Notes: generated by a model from the sequence alone, not told the origin. A DNA stretch of 64,000 nucleotides from Laetiporus sulphureus 93-53 (GCF_001632365.1 NW_024468521.1:62001-126000); one strand, 5' to 3'. Positions 1 to 12,463 are shown, numbered from the stretch's first letter. Translations and numbers: made by a program.

Positions 1-1430
1 AAGTGCCCAATGTTGCCACCCTGTTGTACGGTGGATATGCTGGTGATCAACGGACGCTGTCGCAGAAGTTCTTACCCGAAGCTCTGTCGCCGTGTGCGCG
101 ACTTCACTATCGCATTGTCCTCAAGCAATTAGGTCGGCCTCTGGATGAATATCGGCATTCGGCACAATTGATATTTTTTCTGTGGTGTGTCTTGACTGGT
201 GCGTTTCGATTCGCACTCTCAACTCTATGATATATCTGATGTTATTTCCTCCCATGGTGACCCAGCCCACCGTGATGCATGGGAAGCTGGCGTACTCCAT
301 CGCGATCCCGCTCCAGGGAACATTGTTATCAACGAGGTCGACCCCAGAGATCGCGAGAAGCTTGAGACTGATGACGCGAAGGAGCCGGAACACAATGCTG
401 GACTGCTCATTGACTGAAATTTGTGCAAGTACGTTGACGAGCTCAAGAACGGGCCAGCGCAATTTGAACGATCTGTGGGTATCTCATTTCGGTAATATCT
501 GCTCAAGAGGCTGATTTTTTGCATCACGATTAGGGTACCTGGCAGTTTATGTCTGCCCTGCTGCAAAAATATCCTAACAAGCAGAATTCCGTGTCCGATG
601 ATATTGAGTCGATCGTCTTAGTCGCAGAGTGGATGGCATTGAAGTACCATCGCCACAACCTCGACAAGGATGAACTTCAAAACTATGTTAGCAACTTTTA
701 TGACTGGCGCGTGAAGAAGCAAGGGCATGACGTCGGCGGCGGGGAGAAATTCAAACAATGGACGACTGGTCAGCGATCATGGAGTTTAAAGGACGAACAA
801 TCTCTTTTTGGCAGATTTCTTGACAGCCTCCTCAAGCTCGTGAAGGAGCATTACGATGCGTTCGACACGCGCGAGCTAGAGCAACAGGAGCCGGATGAAC
901 AGCCGCAACTTGAGGTTGAAGAGTACTCCATTCCCAGGAGATCACGCGCGAAGTTGCAACAGAGCAGGGGAAAGAAGGATTCGCAAGATGCCGCGATTGC
1001 AAGTTCCTCTAATGCACATCCTTTGCAGGATAGCCATGCGGCTGTACTTCAGGACGTCACAGAACGTGCTGCTGCCGTCAATGTTGCGGCACTGTCTATT
1101 TCCAATGCCACGGCTTCGACTAGCGCGTCAACTCACGAGACAGACGGGTACCCTCAACTGACACTGAACACACACACGGCTATCATCTCTCTTTGTGAGG
1201 AATTCCTTGACGAAATACAGGACAACGCCCCACAGACGATTGACAAGATGAAAGAAGACCAATTCAAAGCATTCAGTCAGTCGATGCAACGGCAGTACAG
1301 GGTACTGGGTTCGAAAAGTAAACGTGAATCAGAGCAGGCAAGGGAGCTCAATCCGGAAGAGCAGGCAGGGGCTCAGGAGCCGCTGCAAAAGAGGTCGCGT
1401 CTTGAAGAATCTGACTCCAATATGGTCTGA
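1..1430 (+). pseudogene. FunK1 fungal-type protein kinase, 5'-truncated by window and interrupted by a stop
   Basis: Seen: exons run from before the window to 198, then 266-474 and 534-1430; the introns 199-265 and 475-533 are GT-AG, and phases match the intact relative at 9517-12412. The protein holds the FunK1 signatures VATLLYGGY, KQLGRPL and the catalytic loop LHRDPAPGN, then the C-terminal block GTWQFMSALLQKYPNK and a disordered tail with a basic KKRSRL-like end. Odd: TGA at 415-417 replaces the aromatic codon after the Asp of the DFG-like motif (the relatives read LLIDFDLGK or LLIDWHLAK). Translation would stop inside the activation segment although the frame downstream stays open. The next residues are also altered (the Gly of DLG is Cys). 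Known: FunK1 kinases are a lineage-expanded fungal family of largely unknown role. Inferred: a recently inactivated copy, or a truncated protein lacking the C-lobe. The start lies outside the window. Confidence 0.85.
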
Positions 1431-1695
1431 CCGCTCCACTCGAATGCCATGTCGTCTAGGTGTCTTCAGCTTGTTTAGTTTTCAACGGATGTAATTGTGT
1501 TTAATATCATGAATATGTTGCTGCAAAGCTTTTCGGGCCAACACTCTCTCGCTCCATCGATTTCGCTTCTCGCGCGGCGATGTTGTCTTCCGTCTTCGCA
1601 GCCGAAGCCGTCGAACGATAAAGGTAGCAAGCACCGTGGTGTACGCGATATTTTACTGCTCAGTACTGCAGTATTACGGTGTAGAACAGCAATGG

Positions 1696-4200
1696 TTAAT
1701 CCTCCTGGTCGCCATGACACTGCCTCGCCTCCTCTCGCACTGTCTCCATCTCTCCCTCCACCGCTTCTGGATGCTCATCAGCCTCAACGTCTTCTACACT
1801 CGCGCCGTCCACCGGCGCGGGTGCTTCCTCCTGATTCACGAGCCCACGCGCCTTGCGGGGCATCTTGGGCTTGCGTGGGGACTTTGGTCTAGATTTGCGC
1901 CTCGTGGATGACTCAGGCTCCTCCTTTACCGGCACTAGCGGTGGCGAGATCTCTATGTCGAGAGCGCCGGTGGTATCGGCACTTCCAGCGACGACATTTG
2001 TCGCCCTTCTTCGTTTCTGTGACGAGCGCTTCACGGGCTGCTTCTGCTCCTTCTTCGCTTCTTCCCTCAATGCACTGTTCTTCTCAGGTCTTGCCTTTGC
2101 CGTCCCCCTCTTTCCCCTGGCCATTGGCATCCCATCAATGTCCGCCAGCTCACCCGCGTCCTCTCCATCGCCCACCTCAGCCTGAGCCTCTCGCGCCTTC
2201 CCACGCACAAACGGCTTCGGCGGCTTCTCGGGGCGCAAGTTCTCGTGGATAACGTCAGCTAGGCCGTAGATCCTGTACAAATGAAATACGGCCTGCTCCT
2301 TGTCTTTCGCCTGCAAGAGTATCAGCAATCAGAGCTCAAACGAGAACGGTGGAAGGGGAGGAAAGTGGAACGGCGACACACCTCGATCATCAAATCCACG
2401 TCTCCGCCTATGAGCACTTGGGGCAATTCCGCGCAACGGTCGGCATGTGCGCGCTTCTCCATCACCGTCTCTGCGCCGGGACGAGGCTCGCTCAGGTGTT
2501 GTTTCTGCCGGATGCCCTTGCGCGTCCACGTCGCCGTGACGCGTGTGCAGAGCTCGGGCAGAGGGAGGACAGACGGCTGCACATGCATTCAGTCGAGACG
2601 ACGTGCATGCTACTCTGACCGAAAACCTACATTGATCCAATTGTGGTGGTAATCAAGCTGTCAATGTTGGATAATTGGACGTTATGAGTCATGAGTCATA
2701 GCATTGAATGGCAACTAACTAACGTACCACCATTGGGATATCAAGCTCCTCACAAACTGGAAGCAAATCATCTGGGTCGTAGCAGATCTATGCGCACGAT
2801 CCAATCAGCACTGAATTAAAGCTCGACGACCTTGCCATTCACCTCGTCGTTTTCGAGCACCAACCTTGCCTTCATCTCGTCCGTGAGGCGAGTCCGATAG
2901 TTCTCTCTGAAGCGTGCGAGTGTGCCCTCTTTATCGCCATATACGCCCTACGCAGTGCGTACAGCATCAGCTGCTTCCAACTGCTGGAGAGGATCCCGGC
3001 ACGCACCCCCATGTGAATGATAATGACCCCATCCTGATCAAGCTCCATGTAGCGCATCATCTGGCAATGGTCTATCGAGAATGACTACATTAAACGAGAA
3101 CGACCGTCACGCCAGATGAAGACTCACATTCGAGCTCGCGCACGCTTGCAGCAACAACGTCATCCTTTGGCGATGCGAGCTGTGTGAATTGTCCGGGATG
3201 AGTCGTCAGACGGTGACCATACTTCCGTGCAAGGTCACCAGCGGCCTTTGAGATGTTCGTGTGAGCTACGGCACTGCGCGGTGTTCATGATAAGTCGATA
3301 AAGTACCTTGAGCTCCTTGCGCGCATAGTCAAGGTCGTACCCATGAACCTTGTGCGATGCGAATGGAAATATCTCCGAAGAGACCCGGAAGAAGCGAATT
3401 TTATTCGCTTCGTTCCACTACGAAGCAAGCTCATCGCGCGTACGTGTGCATGGCCTAGTATGACTACGTACCTCAATGACCTGGAGCAGATCAGTGCAAT
3501 TCTTCAGCCCAAGGTCCTTCGCAAACTCAATCCCGTTCTTCTTAATTGTATCGAGACGGCATGTTCGCGAGCAGAATACCGGGTCGGGCTTTATCGCGCG
3601 CAGGAGTGTGTTCAGACACGCATAGCCCAGCCTGCCGGTGAATCGCGTCTCCTTCCCTTCTACGGGAGGTATGTCATACACCACTGGCTCGATCTGCTTC
3701 TTCCGACGCTGTCGCTTCTTCTTTATACTAATGACGGCCTCCACGTCGTCCTCGAGCTCGGTGAGCGGGCTCTCCTCTCCGTCCGTGTGCATCTCGATGT
3801 ACGTGACTTTCTTCCTCATTGAGGAGCGGACGGATATACGCCGGGAGGAGGACACGGGCGTGGACGGGGAGATCGTAGGGACGGGGTCGCTGAGCGCGAG
3901 GACGGGAGCAGCGGCGTCTTGAGGGTCAGTCGTTGTTGGCATGGCAGGAACGGCACTTTCAGAAAGCTGATCATCGTTAACCGCAGCAATAGCTTTGCGG
4001 GAAGAACGCTTGCGTTTGGGAGCCATAGTCGTAGAATCAGAGCGAGAGGAGTCTAGGGGCGCACTGCAAGCCGTCGACACCAAGCGAGCATGCAGAAGAG
4101 CAGGATTAGCACGTGGCAGAACAGTAGAGGAAGTGAGGCGTGAGGCAGCACGTCTTGAGAGGAGGAGAGCAAGTTGCATGCGCGATGGCGCGAGTGTCAA
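1696..4200 (-). CDS. uve1: UV-damage endonuclease UVE1 (UvdE family)
   Basis: UVDE-type endonuclease nicks DNA 5' of UV photoproducts and other lesions, starting an excision repair pathway independent of nucleotide excision repair. Nine exons close in phase: 4200-3472, 3417-3307, 3245-3128, 3071-3007, 2947-2843, 2787-2728, 2657-2631, 2576-2382, 2310-1696 (674 codons). Family motifs in order: RLGYACLNTLLRA, VFCSRTCRL, IRFFRVSSEIFPFASH, HRLTTHPGQFTQL, GVIIIHMGGVYGDK, DYHHNWIN, and the PELCTRVTATW region; together these span the metal-binding TIM barrel. The C-terminal ~150 residues are a Lys/Pro/Glu-rich disordered tail. Three in-frame Mets are candidate starts: M1 (4200), M8 (4179) and M59 (4026). 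Residues 8-50 are rich in Arg, Ser and Leu without acids, like a mitochondrial presequence; M59 begins MAPKRKRSSRK, like a nuclear signal. Fungal UVE1 is known to act in mitochondria in Cryptococcus. Confidence 0.95.
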
Positions 4201-5696
4201 GCGATACCCGTCGGTTACATACCAAACCTCGTTACCCCCTGTGCTTCATCAGGGTCGATCAGCATCCGCGCGATCTCGTGCGTGCTCCAAAGTTGCATCC
4301 TCGCTGGCGTCTATTGCCAAAGTGGCTGAGCGCTACGGCATCCTTGGACTAAGCGCCCAGAAATCACCCAATCACGCTCGACATTGCAAAATGGGTGGTT
4401 CGAGACGGATACGCGGGACGCTTGGTTTACGACCGAGCAGCAGATCCTGGAGGACAAACTTGCACATCGACATACGAACACTTGAGGAAAGTCGTCCAGA
4501 AACTGATACAAAAGACGCATATATTCAGCTTCTTGGGCAGATGAATCGCGATACACCGTGAGTCACAGAGGGCTCAATCTTTAAGTAGCCAACTATTGTT
4601 CATAGCCATCCATTTGCTGTGAAATTGGCCAAAGATAACAGTAGAGGAGAAGGCCCAAAGCAGCGTGGAGTGATTCCTCTCGGTGTGTTGCTGTGATTCA
4701 GTTGAGCTAACGCGTTTGAGGGGAACTTGAGTTGGATTGTCAAGTTTGATACAGTGCACTGACTTGCTTACCGTCCAGAGGAGCATTGGTAGTGTATGCA
4801 TAGAACTTTGCATTCACCATAGTCTCCCCTAGGCAGAAACCGTCTTTGAGAAATGAGCATTGCTGGCTTCGGTGATGCAACCTTGCACGTTAGCTTAGCC
4901 ATTCACAGAAAACCGGACGTTAGACTCACAGTGCATCGTAAACCTGTACTGTTAGGATGTTCGCTCAGATGCATAATCGCCGTGCCCGATCAGATAAGGG
5001 GACAGTGCCCACACGGAGCTTGGTGTTGGCGCGATATCTTTAAACTCGGTTGGCGAGTTTCCTGAAGGCTAGAGACATGCGATTGACAAGACGAGCATGA
5101 AGGGAATTCATACCCCGGTAGTGCCGCTCGCATGCAAGGTAACTAACTGAGCAGCAGCTGAGAGAGGCGTTATGAGAAAACACATGTAGCGCCGCGCAAT
5201 GTTGACCCACTGTTTGTTGGTTCAAGCCAAACGAGGTAGATACCATCATTCGATCATGTACCCAGGATCGCCCATTTTCCCAACAAAATACTGCCTCTTC
5301 TGCCTCGTATGCTCGTTAAATGCAAGTGGCAGCACTGCGGCACACGGGATCTACGGTAGCGCATAGACGCGCAAAGAGTATCACGTGACATGGAGCGGTT
5401 TGGCTATCCTTCCGAAGAAGGAAGGTGTCATAGTTCCCATGCAAATGCTCGTCTCTTCATCAAACTGCCTGCTGTGCACCACCACTCAGAATGTCGCCGA
5501 GCTATGTTTTTAACCCAGGAAAGATTGAGGCTAGAAATTTTTATATTACTGCGGGCTCAAATATAACGGAGGGTTTGGGAACAGCCGCGGTCTCGTCCTC
5601 ATGAGTCATAAGATTCAAGCGTTATAAGGTTTGATGCATCGGCAGTGCGGTCGCAGCCATACCATTATGGATGAAGCTACTTGTTTCCTCACCACG
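4201..5696. other. Intergenic region upstream of uve1 and the RBR ligase
   Basis: Shared 5' region of two divergently transcribed genes. No gene is convincing. A stretch at about 4350-4520 has two overlapping open frames with some protein-like composition, but no start, splice pattern or recognisable family. No TATA box is clear. Upstream Mets of the RBR gene at 5634 and 5667 are also possible starts. Confidence 0.5.
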
Positions 5697-8600
5697 ATGA
5701 GTACGCTAGTCGTCGAAGCTGAAGTCCCAGTGCACCCGCAGATTCCATGCCGCTTCTATGCGGCGGGCAAGTGCCGCTACGGATCACGATGCAGAAACAG
5801 TCATGACTTCAATGCTGCTGTGCTGGTATGTGGTCGGGCCATCGTATCTTTATCAGTGATATCGATGGGGTGTGCTCCTCTCAGAATGAACCTGCCACTC
5901 AAGATACGAACATAACAGTCAAGCTTCCCCCATCACACGCGCATCGCAAACCTCGAGCGCAACAGATATCCCAGACATCACAGGATCAAGATCATGGTCA
6001 CGCACAGATGGGAATTGTTTCTCAAAGTCAGACTCTCCCAGCTACTGCTGCTGGCGTGACTCCTGCCTTCGGAGAATATCCGCAGCCAGGAGTTCGCCAG
6101 CGTCCCAAACGCGGAGAGATCGCTTGTCGTGCGTGGAAGGTGGGGGCATGTGCGAAGGGCGAAAAGTGCTGGTTCGGCCACGACCCAGAGGTGAGATCCA
6201 CATCGGTGGAGATTCTTCGACTGCTTGTACTAACGCTGACGATTTCAGGTTCTGCGCCGCCGTGAACAAGAGGCGCAGGCGCTCTCTGAGGAGCAGGAAC
6301 GCCAACGCGAGCTAGCTGAGGAACGAGCTAGACAAGAAGAGCTCCAGCAACAACTCGTTGACGCACAAGCTCAGGAAGAGGAACGTCAGCGGCGACTAGC
6401 TGAAGAACGCACACTGAGGGAGCAAGAACGACAGCGCCGTCTTGCTGAAGAACGCGCGCGACGAGAGGCTGAGGCGGAGGCCAGGCGAGAGGAGACGCGT
6501 TTGCGTCGCGAGCAAGAACGACAGGAGCGCGAAGCAGAACGTCACGCGCGTTTGGCGGAGCTCGCGAAGGAGGAGGCTGCGAAGACGATCCAGCGGGTTG
6601 TACTCGGATCGATCATCACGTTCGGTGCCGGCCTCGACATCCATGGAGTCATTACAGGCTTCGAATGCTGTATAATTCAAGTCAAGTCTCTTCCAGCCGA
6701 CGCACGGGAGGATGAGGTCCACGCACTGTTCACCCAGCAGGGTATTGATCCGTCGCGCTTTCAGCTCGTCGGCATGAAGAGAACTCCAGGAGGAAGGCGA
6801 AAGGCAGAAATAGTCATTGACGCTGAGTCTGGACATGCGCTGGCGGTTGGGCTGGAGCAGATCGAGTTTCGGGACGAGACTCTGTCGTTCGAAGTCGGCG
6901 CATATAACAACCCCGGTGGGATGTCCGCAATCGCGGGGCACGACACAGACGTGCTCACGCTCTCATGGCGGGCGCCGGCCGCGAGCTATGCGGTTACTTA
7001 CACTGACGCGGACGAAACGGAAGAGAAGATGCGACAGCTCAACGGCACGCTGTACAAAGGCCGCCGGCTCAAGGTGATGATGAACCAAGCTCTTCAAACA
7101 CGAGCAGGTCCTCAAACACGAGCAGGTCCTATTCGCCAGCGCATCATCAGGATTTATAATCTGCCAACGGATGCAACAGACTCTGAGATGGTGACGTTCA
7201 CGGGCTCGCCCTGCGTTCGTAGAATGACTGGGGGGATCTACGACGTGGAACGCTCCCTCACGCTGCTCCAGGAAGAAGTCAATCGCGCTGTTCCCGGCGC
7301 ACTGAGGAGCTTTGAGCGTTCCTCCGCTAACGCCGAAGGCGTCATGTCAGCTCTGGCGCGATTCGCCTCGTGGAATGAGGCAGAGACGGCGCGTGAACAG
7401 CTCGCTAACAAACGGTTCGAATATATTGGCAAATCTCCCATCTGGTGCAAACTCCCGAGCCCGATGCTCTTTACCGTCGTCATCTCCATTGAGCAATACC
7501 GAGCTCAGGCGACGCTCTGGATGGCATTGGTTGCGAACATCCCTGACAAGAAGGCATGCAACCTGTCCATTGTAGAGAAAGATACGGTGGTAATCATTCG
7601 CGTGATGGGATCCGTCAAGCAGGCGACCGGCGCACTGAAGCTGCGTGTGGAGAGGCTCATTTCTGGTGAGACGGTCGACGGTTGGCATCGTTCGCTCGGT
7701 TACCATGAAAGCCCTTTCGCGAGAAGGGTACTGGCGGAAAGTGGCGCATTTCTGCGCACAGACTGGAGGAGACAGATCCTCCGGCTGTGCGGGGAGCCTA
7801 GAGCGGTCGACTGTGCACGGCAGATGATCAAGGATGAGCTAGAGAGGTTGGCTGCTGTCGAGCGCTCTGTCACGCTGAAGAGGCAATCTGTGGGATATTT
7901 CGTCCGCCATGCGGTCCCGGCGTTGAAGGAAATGCTTGGGGAAGAGAACGTAAAATTCGACATTTCAACTCGCGTCATCACCATCTCAGGCGATGAAGAC
8001 TCGCGACACGCTCTAGATCGTTTCATCGCAGACTCTCTAGACGAGCTTCATCAATTGCAAAGTGATTCTATCGCTCAGCAAACATGTCCTATTTGCTATT
8101 GTGAAGTCTCAATGCCGCTTCGGCTCGGTTGCGGCCACGTCTATTGCACATCCTGCATGCGGCATTTCGTTACGAGCGCTGTTGATTCGGACAACTTCCC
8201 TCTGGTGTGTATGGGCGATGAATCTCGTTGTGCGGCTCCCATACCCATCCCAACCATTCAGCGATTCCTTCCGCCTGCGTCATTCAATCGACTGCTGGAG
8301 GTAGTATTCAACGTACATATCTCGAGGCATCCTCAGGACCTCAAGTATTGTAAGACTCCGGACTGCACACAGATCTACCGTTCGACGGCTGAGAACACGG
8401 CGAGTATCCTCAGCTGCCCTTCGTGTTTCTCTGCGGTGTGCACTTCCTGTCACGAGGAACCGCATGAGGGAATGAGCTGCGAAGAATACAGGATACAGAA
8501 GGACCCTGCTGAGCAGGAGCGTTTGAACGATCGATGGATCACTCAGCAGGGAGGTCGGGTCAAGAAATGTCCGCGTTGCAGCGTGTTGATCGAGAAGACG

Positions 8601-9125
8601 GAAGGTTGTAATCATATGTCCTGTCGGTACGTTTCTCACTCTATGGCTTTTTTCCCGCGAAGACGCTGATGATTTCGCATTATCAGATGCGGAGCGCATA
8701 TATGCTGGCGTTGTCTGGGCGTATTCACGGCAGAGGAGATATATCCGCATATGAACACCGCACACGGCGGTTACTACGATCAGCCTATCCTACAGGGACT
8801 CGCAGTGGACTACGGTGAGCAAGAGCGGCTTCTGAGGGAAGCAGAACAACAGCGACAAGCTCGAGGTGGAATACATAGACGGGACCAGGCCATGGAAGAG
8901 ATTATGCGACGGCGTGAGCGCTTGGATGAGGAACAACGTCTCCTTCGATGGCAACAGGAACTTCGGCAAGCTCGTGAGCGACAGCAAGAAGAGGAGCGTC
9001 GGCAGGCCGACGAGAGGATGCAAGGGGTACGTCGGCTAATGAGAGAACAGGAGCAACAGGCAAGGAGAGCAGCAGAGCAAGTGAGAGTCCAACAAGAGGA
9101 ACGAGGATGGTGTATGGTCATGTAG
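5697..9125 (+). CDS. RBR-type E3 ubiquitin ligase with two CCCH fingers and a C-terminal CaaX box
   Basis: Exons 5697-5825, 5885-6190, 6249-8626 and 8687-9125 give about 1,080 residues; phases close at every junction. Order of domains: CCCH finger CRFYAAGKCRYGSRCRNSH (spacing 7-5-3), a polar linker, a second CCCH finger CRAWKVGACAKGEKCWFGH, a ~110-residue Arg/Glu/Gln coiled coil, two RRM-like segments (from about 6660 and about 6940), a KH-like region, then RING1 (CPICYCEV...CGHVYCTSC), IBR, and RING2 (CPRCSVLIEKTEGCNHMSC). RBR ligases transfer ubiquitin through a RING2 cysteine, here by position the Cys of EGCNHM, which is present. After RING2 comes a second charged coiled coil ending in CMVM at the stop, a CaaX motif predicted for farnesylation. 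RNA-binding plus ligase domains suggest ubiquitylation on ribonucleoprotein; substrate unknown. Start choice is uncertain: Mets at 5634 and 5667 are in frame. Confidence 0.9.
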
Positions 9126-9516
9126 TATGGGAGCCATATGTTCTAAGGATTGTTTCTCGTAGGAAATGTATCATTTATGCTGTCAGTATGCTATGCATTC
9201 ATGCACCATACGTGACTGAGAGAGCAAAAGATTCATAATTCAAATATTCCAGCAACATATCCTAAGAACTCGTTCATTTATGGCCCTGAGGCCTGATTTT
9301 TCACTCCAGTCAAGGCAGAACACCTTACTTTCGCAACATCCTTTACACCATAGTAATGTTCATTGGATGCACATTGGGGACACATCAATATAAATACAAG
9401 GGATTTAAGTCGAGCAGTTAGACTGCAGTGGAGTCAGAGTCTCCGAGACGCGATCTCTTCTGACGTGGCTTCTGAATCTCTCCCTGCTCATCCAAACTAG
9501 ACTCCTCTGACTGCTC
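9126..9516. other. Convergent 3' region between RBR ligase and FunK1 gene
   Basis: Both genes end here. On the minus strand the FunK1 frame stays open past its TAA (9517-9519) to a second stop at 9418-9420 and still encodes a tail resembling that of the gene at 1-1430. The rest is AT-richer sequence without visible features. Confidence 0.6.
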
Positions 9517-12412
9517 TTATTCACGTTTGGCTTTCAAACCCACCGCCCTGAAATGCTGCTTCATAGACTTACTGAATGCCGCAAACTGATCTTTCACCTT
9601 GTCATCTTCGATATCCTTCGGATGTTTCGTCATCCATCGAATGACCTCCCGAAATATTGCGATCATAGCGTCATATGTATCCAGAGTCAATCGAGGCGGT
9701 GTATGCATTGGATGAATCGCGGCGCTGTGTGAAGCCTCAGCATCCGCTGTAGGAACTGGTCCTGTACGAGTGGTAAGCGCACGATGTTGCACCTCTTGGT
9801 GTAAGGCCATACCAGTGTCGGACGAAAGAGTTGCGGAAGAGTCACCTGGAAGCATGGCGTCTTGCAGGTCTTCACCTGCCTCGCTGTCTTGCAACATTGC
9901 GATAGACCTCTCCGACATGACGAATTCTACTAGGCTATATTGTGGCGGCTGAATTGTCTCCTGCGGCTCTAGCTTGCTCGTGTCGAATGCCTTGTAATGT
10001 TCTTTCGCGAGTTCGAGGAGTTTCTGAAGCAAACTGCGGAAGATGGAATTCCTATTCGTCAGCTCCCATGATCTCTGACCAGTTGTCCATTGCTTGAGTT
10101 TCTCTCCACCACCGACATCGTGCCCTTGCTTCCTCACGCGCCAGTCAAAGAAGTTACTGATATATGATTGAAGCTCCTCCGGGCCGAGGTTGTGGTCATG
10201 GTACTTCAACGCCATCCACTCCGCCATCAGCACAATCGACTCGAGATCGTCGGACAGAGAGTTCTGCTTCTTTGGATACTTGAGGAGCAGTGCTGACATA
10301 AATTGCCAAGTACCCTAAACTCGTTGCATTGATCAGCACTCGAAACGCACCATCAACACAACATACTCACAGAACGCTCAAATTGAGCCGGCCCATTCTC
10401 CAGCTGGTCGAGGAATTTGCCCAAATCGAAATCTATCAGCAAACCAGCTCCATGTTCAGGCTCGTCTGCATTCAGAGCCATAAGCATATTGCGGTCGCGA
10501 GGATCAACCTCGTTAATAACAATATTCATTGGAGACAGATCACGATGTAAGATGCCGGCTTTGTACGCACCCCGGTGAGCTAGTGGGGAACCATGAGTCT
10601 CAACTCAGATGAACTAGGAAAGCATCAGAGACTCACCGAGCAAGACACACCATAGAAGATAAATCAATTGTGCTGAGTGTTGGTATTCGTACAGAGGTCG
10701 TCCAAGCTGCTTGAGGACCATGCGATAGTGGAGTCGCGCACATGGCGACCGAACTCCGGGTAAGAACTTCTGCGACAGCGTCCGTTGACCGTCGACGTAT
10801 CCACCATACAGTAAGGTGGCGACATATGGCACTTTAGCATGATTGAGGACCTTGTAAATCTCCCACTCAGGATGTACCCGGGAGGACGCATACTTCCAGG
10901 CATCCTTCAAGAACTCCACGCGATCGGCATGAACATCATACGCTGCGAAGGTCTTGGTCGCACGTCCACTGAGTGAATAGCTTATGTTAAGAGGTCGCCC
11001 GATGAGGAACGTGTCGTCTTCCCGATTCGATTTGACATCGGCGAGTTGCGAAGCATTGAAGGTAATCTTGTAGATAGGATAGTCATCATTCATCGCCTTC
11101 TTCAAGCACTTCGCATGGTACTCTGAGAGACTACCAACAGCATCTTTCATCTTGCCAATGTCTGCTTCATCAGCCAGCCTAGCGGTCGGGTCGAACCCTT
11201 GCTGCTGAGGAGTCATGCGTGCCAGTCGATAGAAGAACACATAGAAGAAGCTCTTCTTGCCGAAGATGTCGAACGGTTGGGAAACGACAATTCCCACGTG
11301 GTCCACTCTGAGCACACGAGCGCGAGATCTGCAGACAACAAGGAGGAAGACATGTTGACGATGCTGATGGTTCATGATAGCATTCGCGTACTCCAATATC
11401 TGACCACGCGACTCCATGCTAGCCAGTGACCCGCGGATGAAGTTGGTGTATGTCGCGGCGAAATCGTATGGTGCCTTGCTGTTGTCGACCTTGATCTCGA
11501 TGGGGACGATGGCCCACCGCCAGGACGTGCGAGCCAGATATGGTCGCCGCTCATCTGATGAGACACTCTTAACGCGTGTCTCGTCCGTGATGTCGTAGTC
11601 CTTGCTCGCTCTCGGAAAGTCCGGATAGATGATTACATCAGGTTTCTTGTCTCCCTTGTTAGGGAGCGAAGACTCTCCACGGTCACCTGTGTCCTTTGCA
11701 ACAAGCCTGTTGAGGCCCTGTGCAGAGCAATTGTCGAAGATGGATTGAGTCACTCGCACCTGACAAGAACAAGATGATCAGCATCCAAGATGGTAGGAAA
11801 CATTATGTAAGCACAAGCTCACAACTTCGGCATACATCTTTTTCTCTGGATTGTCAATTGTTTTGTTACCATCAACGACGGCGAACATCGCCGGGTTGAA
11901 CTCGTCAAAGCGGTCCAGCTCCTGTGGCGTTGGGTCCGTTCCAGGAACCAAGTATAACGCGAAATCGTCGACGGGGATCTCGACCGATATCGGGTCCATC
12001 TCTCGACACTCTTGTTGACGGAAGCGAGACAGGTGAGCCTTGCCTGCGATCGGAGTGATGGAATGCTCTTGCCAGCTGGAAAGCTTCCCGCTGCGTGGAG
12101 TCGGTCCACCTTCGGGTAAAGAAGATGGAGAAGTCTTTGGAAGCTCCTGAGAGGCGGAAGGTTCGCCGGGTGTAGGTGTGGCGGGCTGAAGATTTTCGTG
12201 TGGCGCGACACCGACGGGCTCGATTGAGGGCTCGAATAGACCAGGAGGGCTGGCGGATTGTTCGTCACGGTCTGAAGCAGGACCACCGTAGGTTTTTCAG
12301 GTGGAGAATGTATTTGGCTTGAAGAGTCGACAATATCGTCGGCACCTGGATTGGGCGGGTTTGAATCATCGGTAAAAGCAGGAGAGAGGGGATGGTTAGA
12401 TGGATCAGACAT
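9517..12412 (-). CDS. FunK1 fungal-type protein kinase, full length
   Basis: Six exons close in phase: 12412-12346, 12271-11823, 11759-10637, 10579-10371, 10314-9517 (the first two separated by a 73-nt intron with a weak GTGCCG donor), about 881 residues. Residues ~1-120 are Ser/Pro-rich and disordered. The FunK1 domain follows, with VAKDTG, a region resembling the N lobe, FLIGRPL, a probable beta-3 lysine in FLKDAW, VPYVATLLYGGY, catalytic loop LHRDLSPMN and DFG-equivalent LIDFDLGKF; all core residues look intact. Next comes the block GTWQFMSALLLKYPKKQNS and a charged tail. Closest in the window to the broken copy at 1-1430, in opposite orientation. Odd: TAA at 9517-9519 removes about 30 residues, including a basic KRSRL segment still encoded downstream. 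An ATA-rich box and a good Kozak context (CCACCATG) support the start. Target and role unknown. Confidence 0.9.
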
Positions 12413-12452
12413 GGTGGAGATTCTGGGGACGTACGACACGAGATGTCTGGCT

Positions 12453-12463
12453 CCTTTTATATT
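12453..12463 (-). promoter_or_regulatory. TATA-like box of the FunK1 gene
   Basis: On the minus strand the sequence reads AATATAAAAGG, about 40 nt before the ATG at 12412. Position and sequence fit a core promoter element; transcription start not determinable here. Confidence 0.5.

Noticed and set aside
3995..4561. Plus-strand 188-codon frame overlapping the uve1 5' end
   Set aside because: It is antisense to the well-supported first exon of uve1 and has no similarity of its own.
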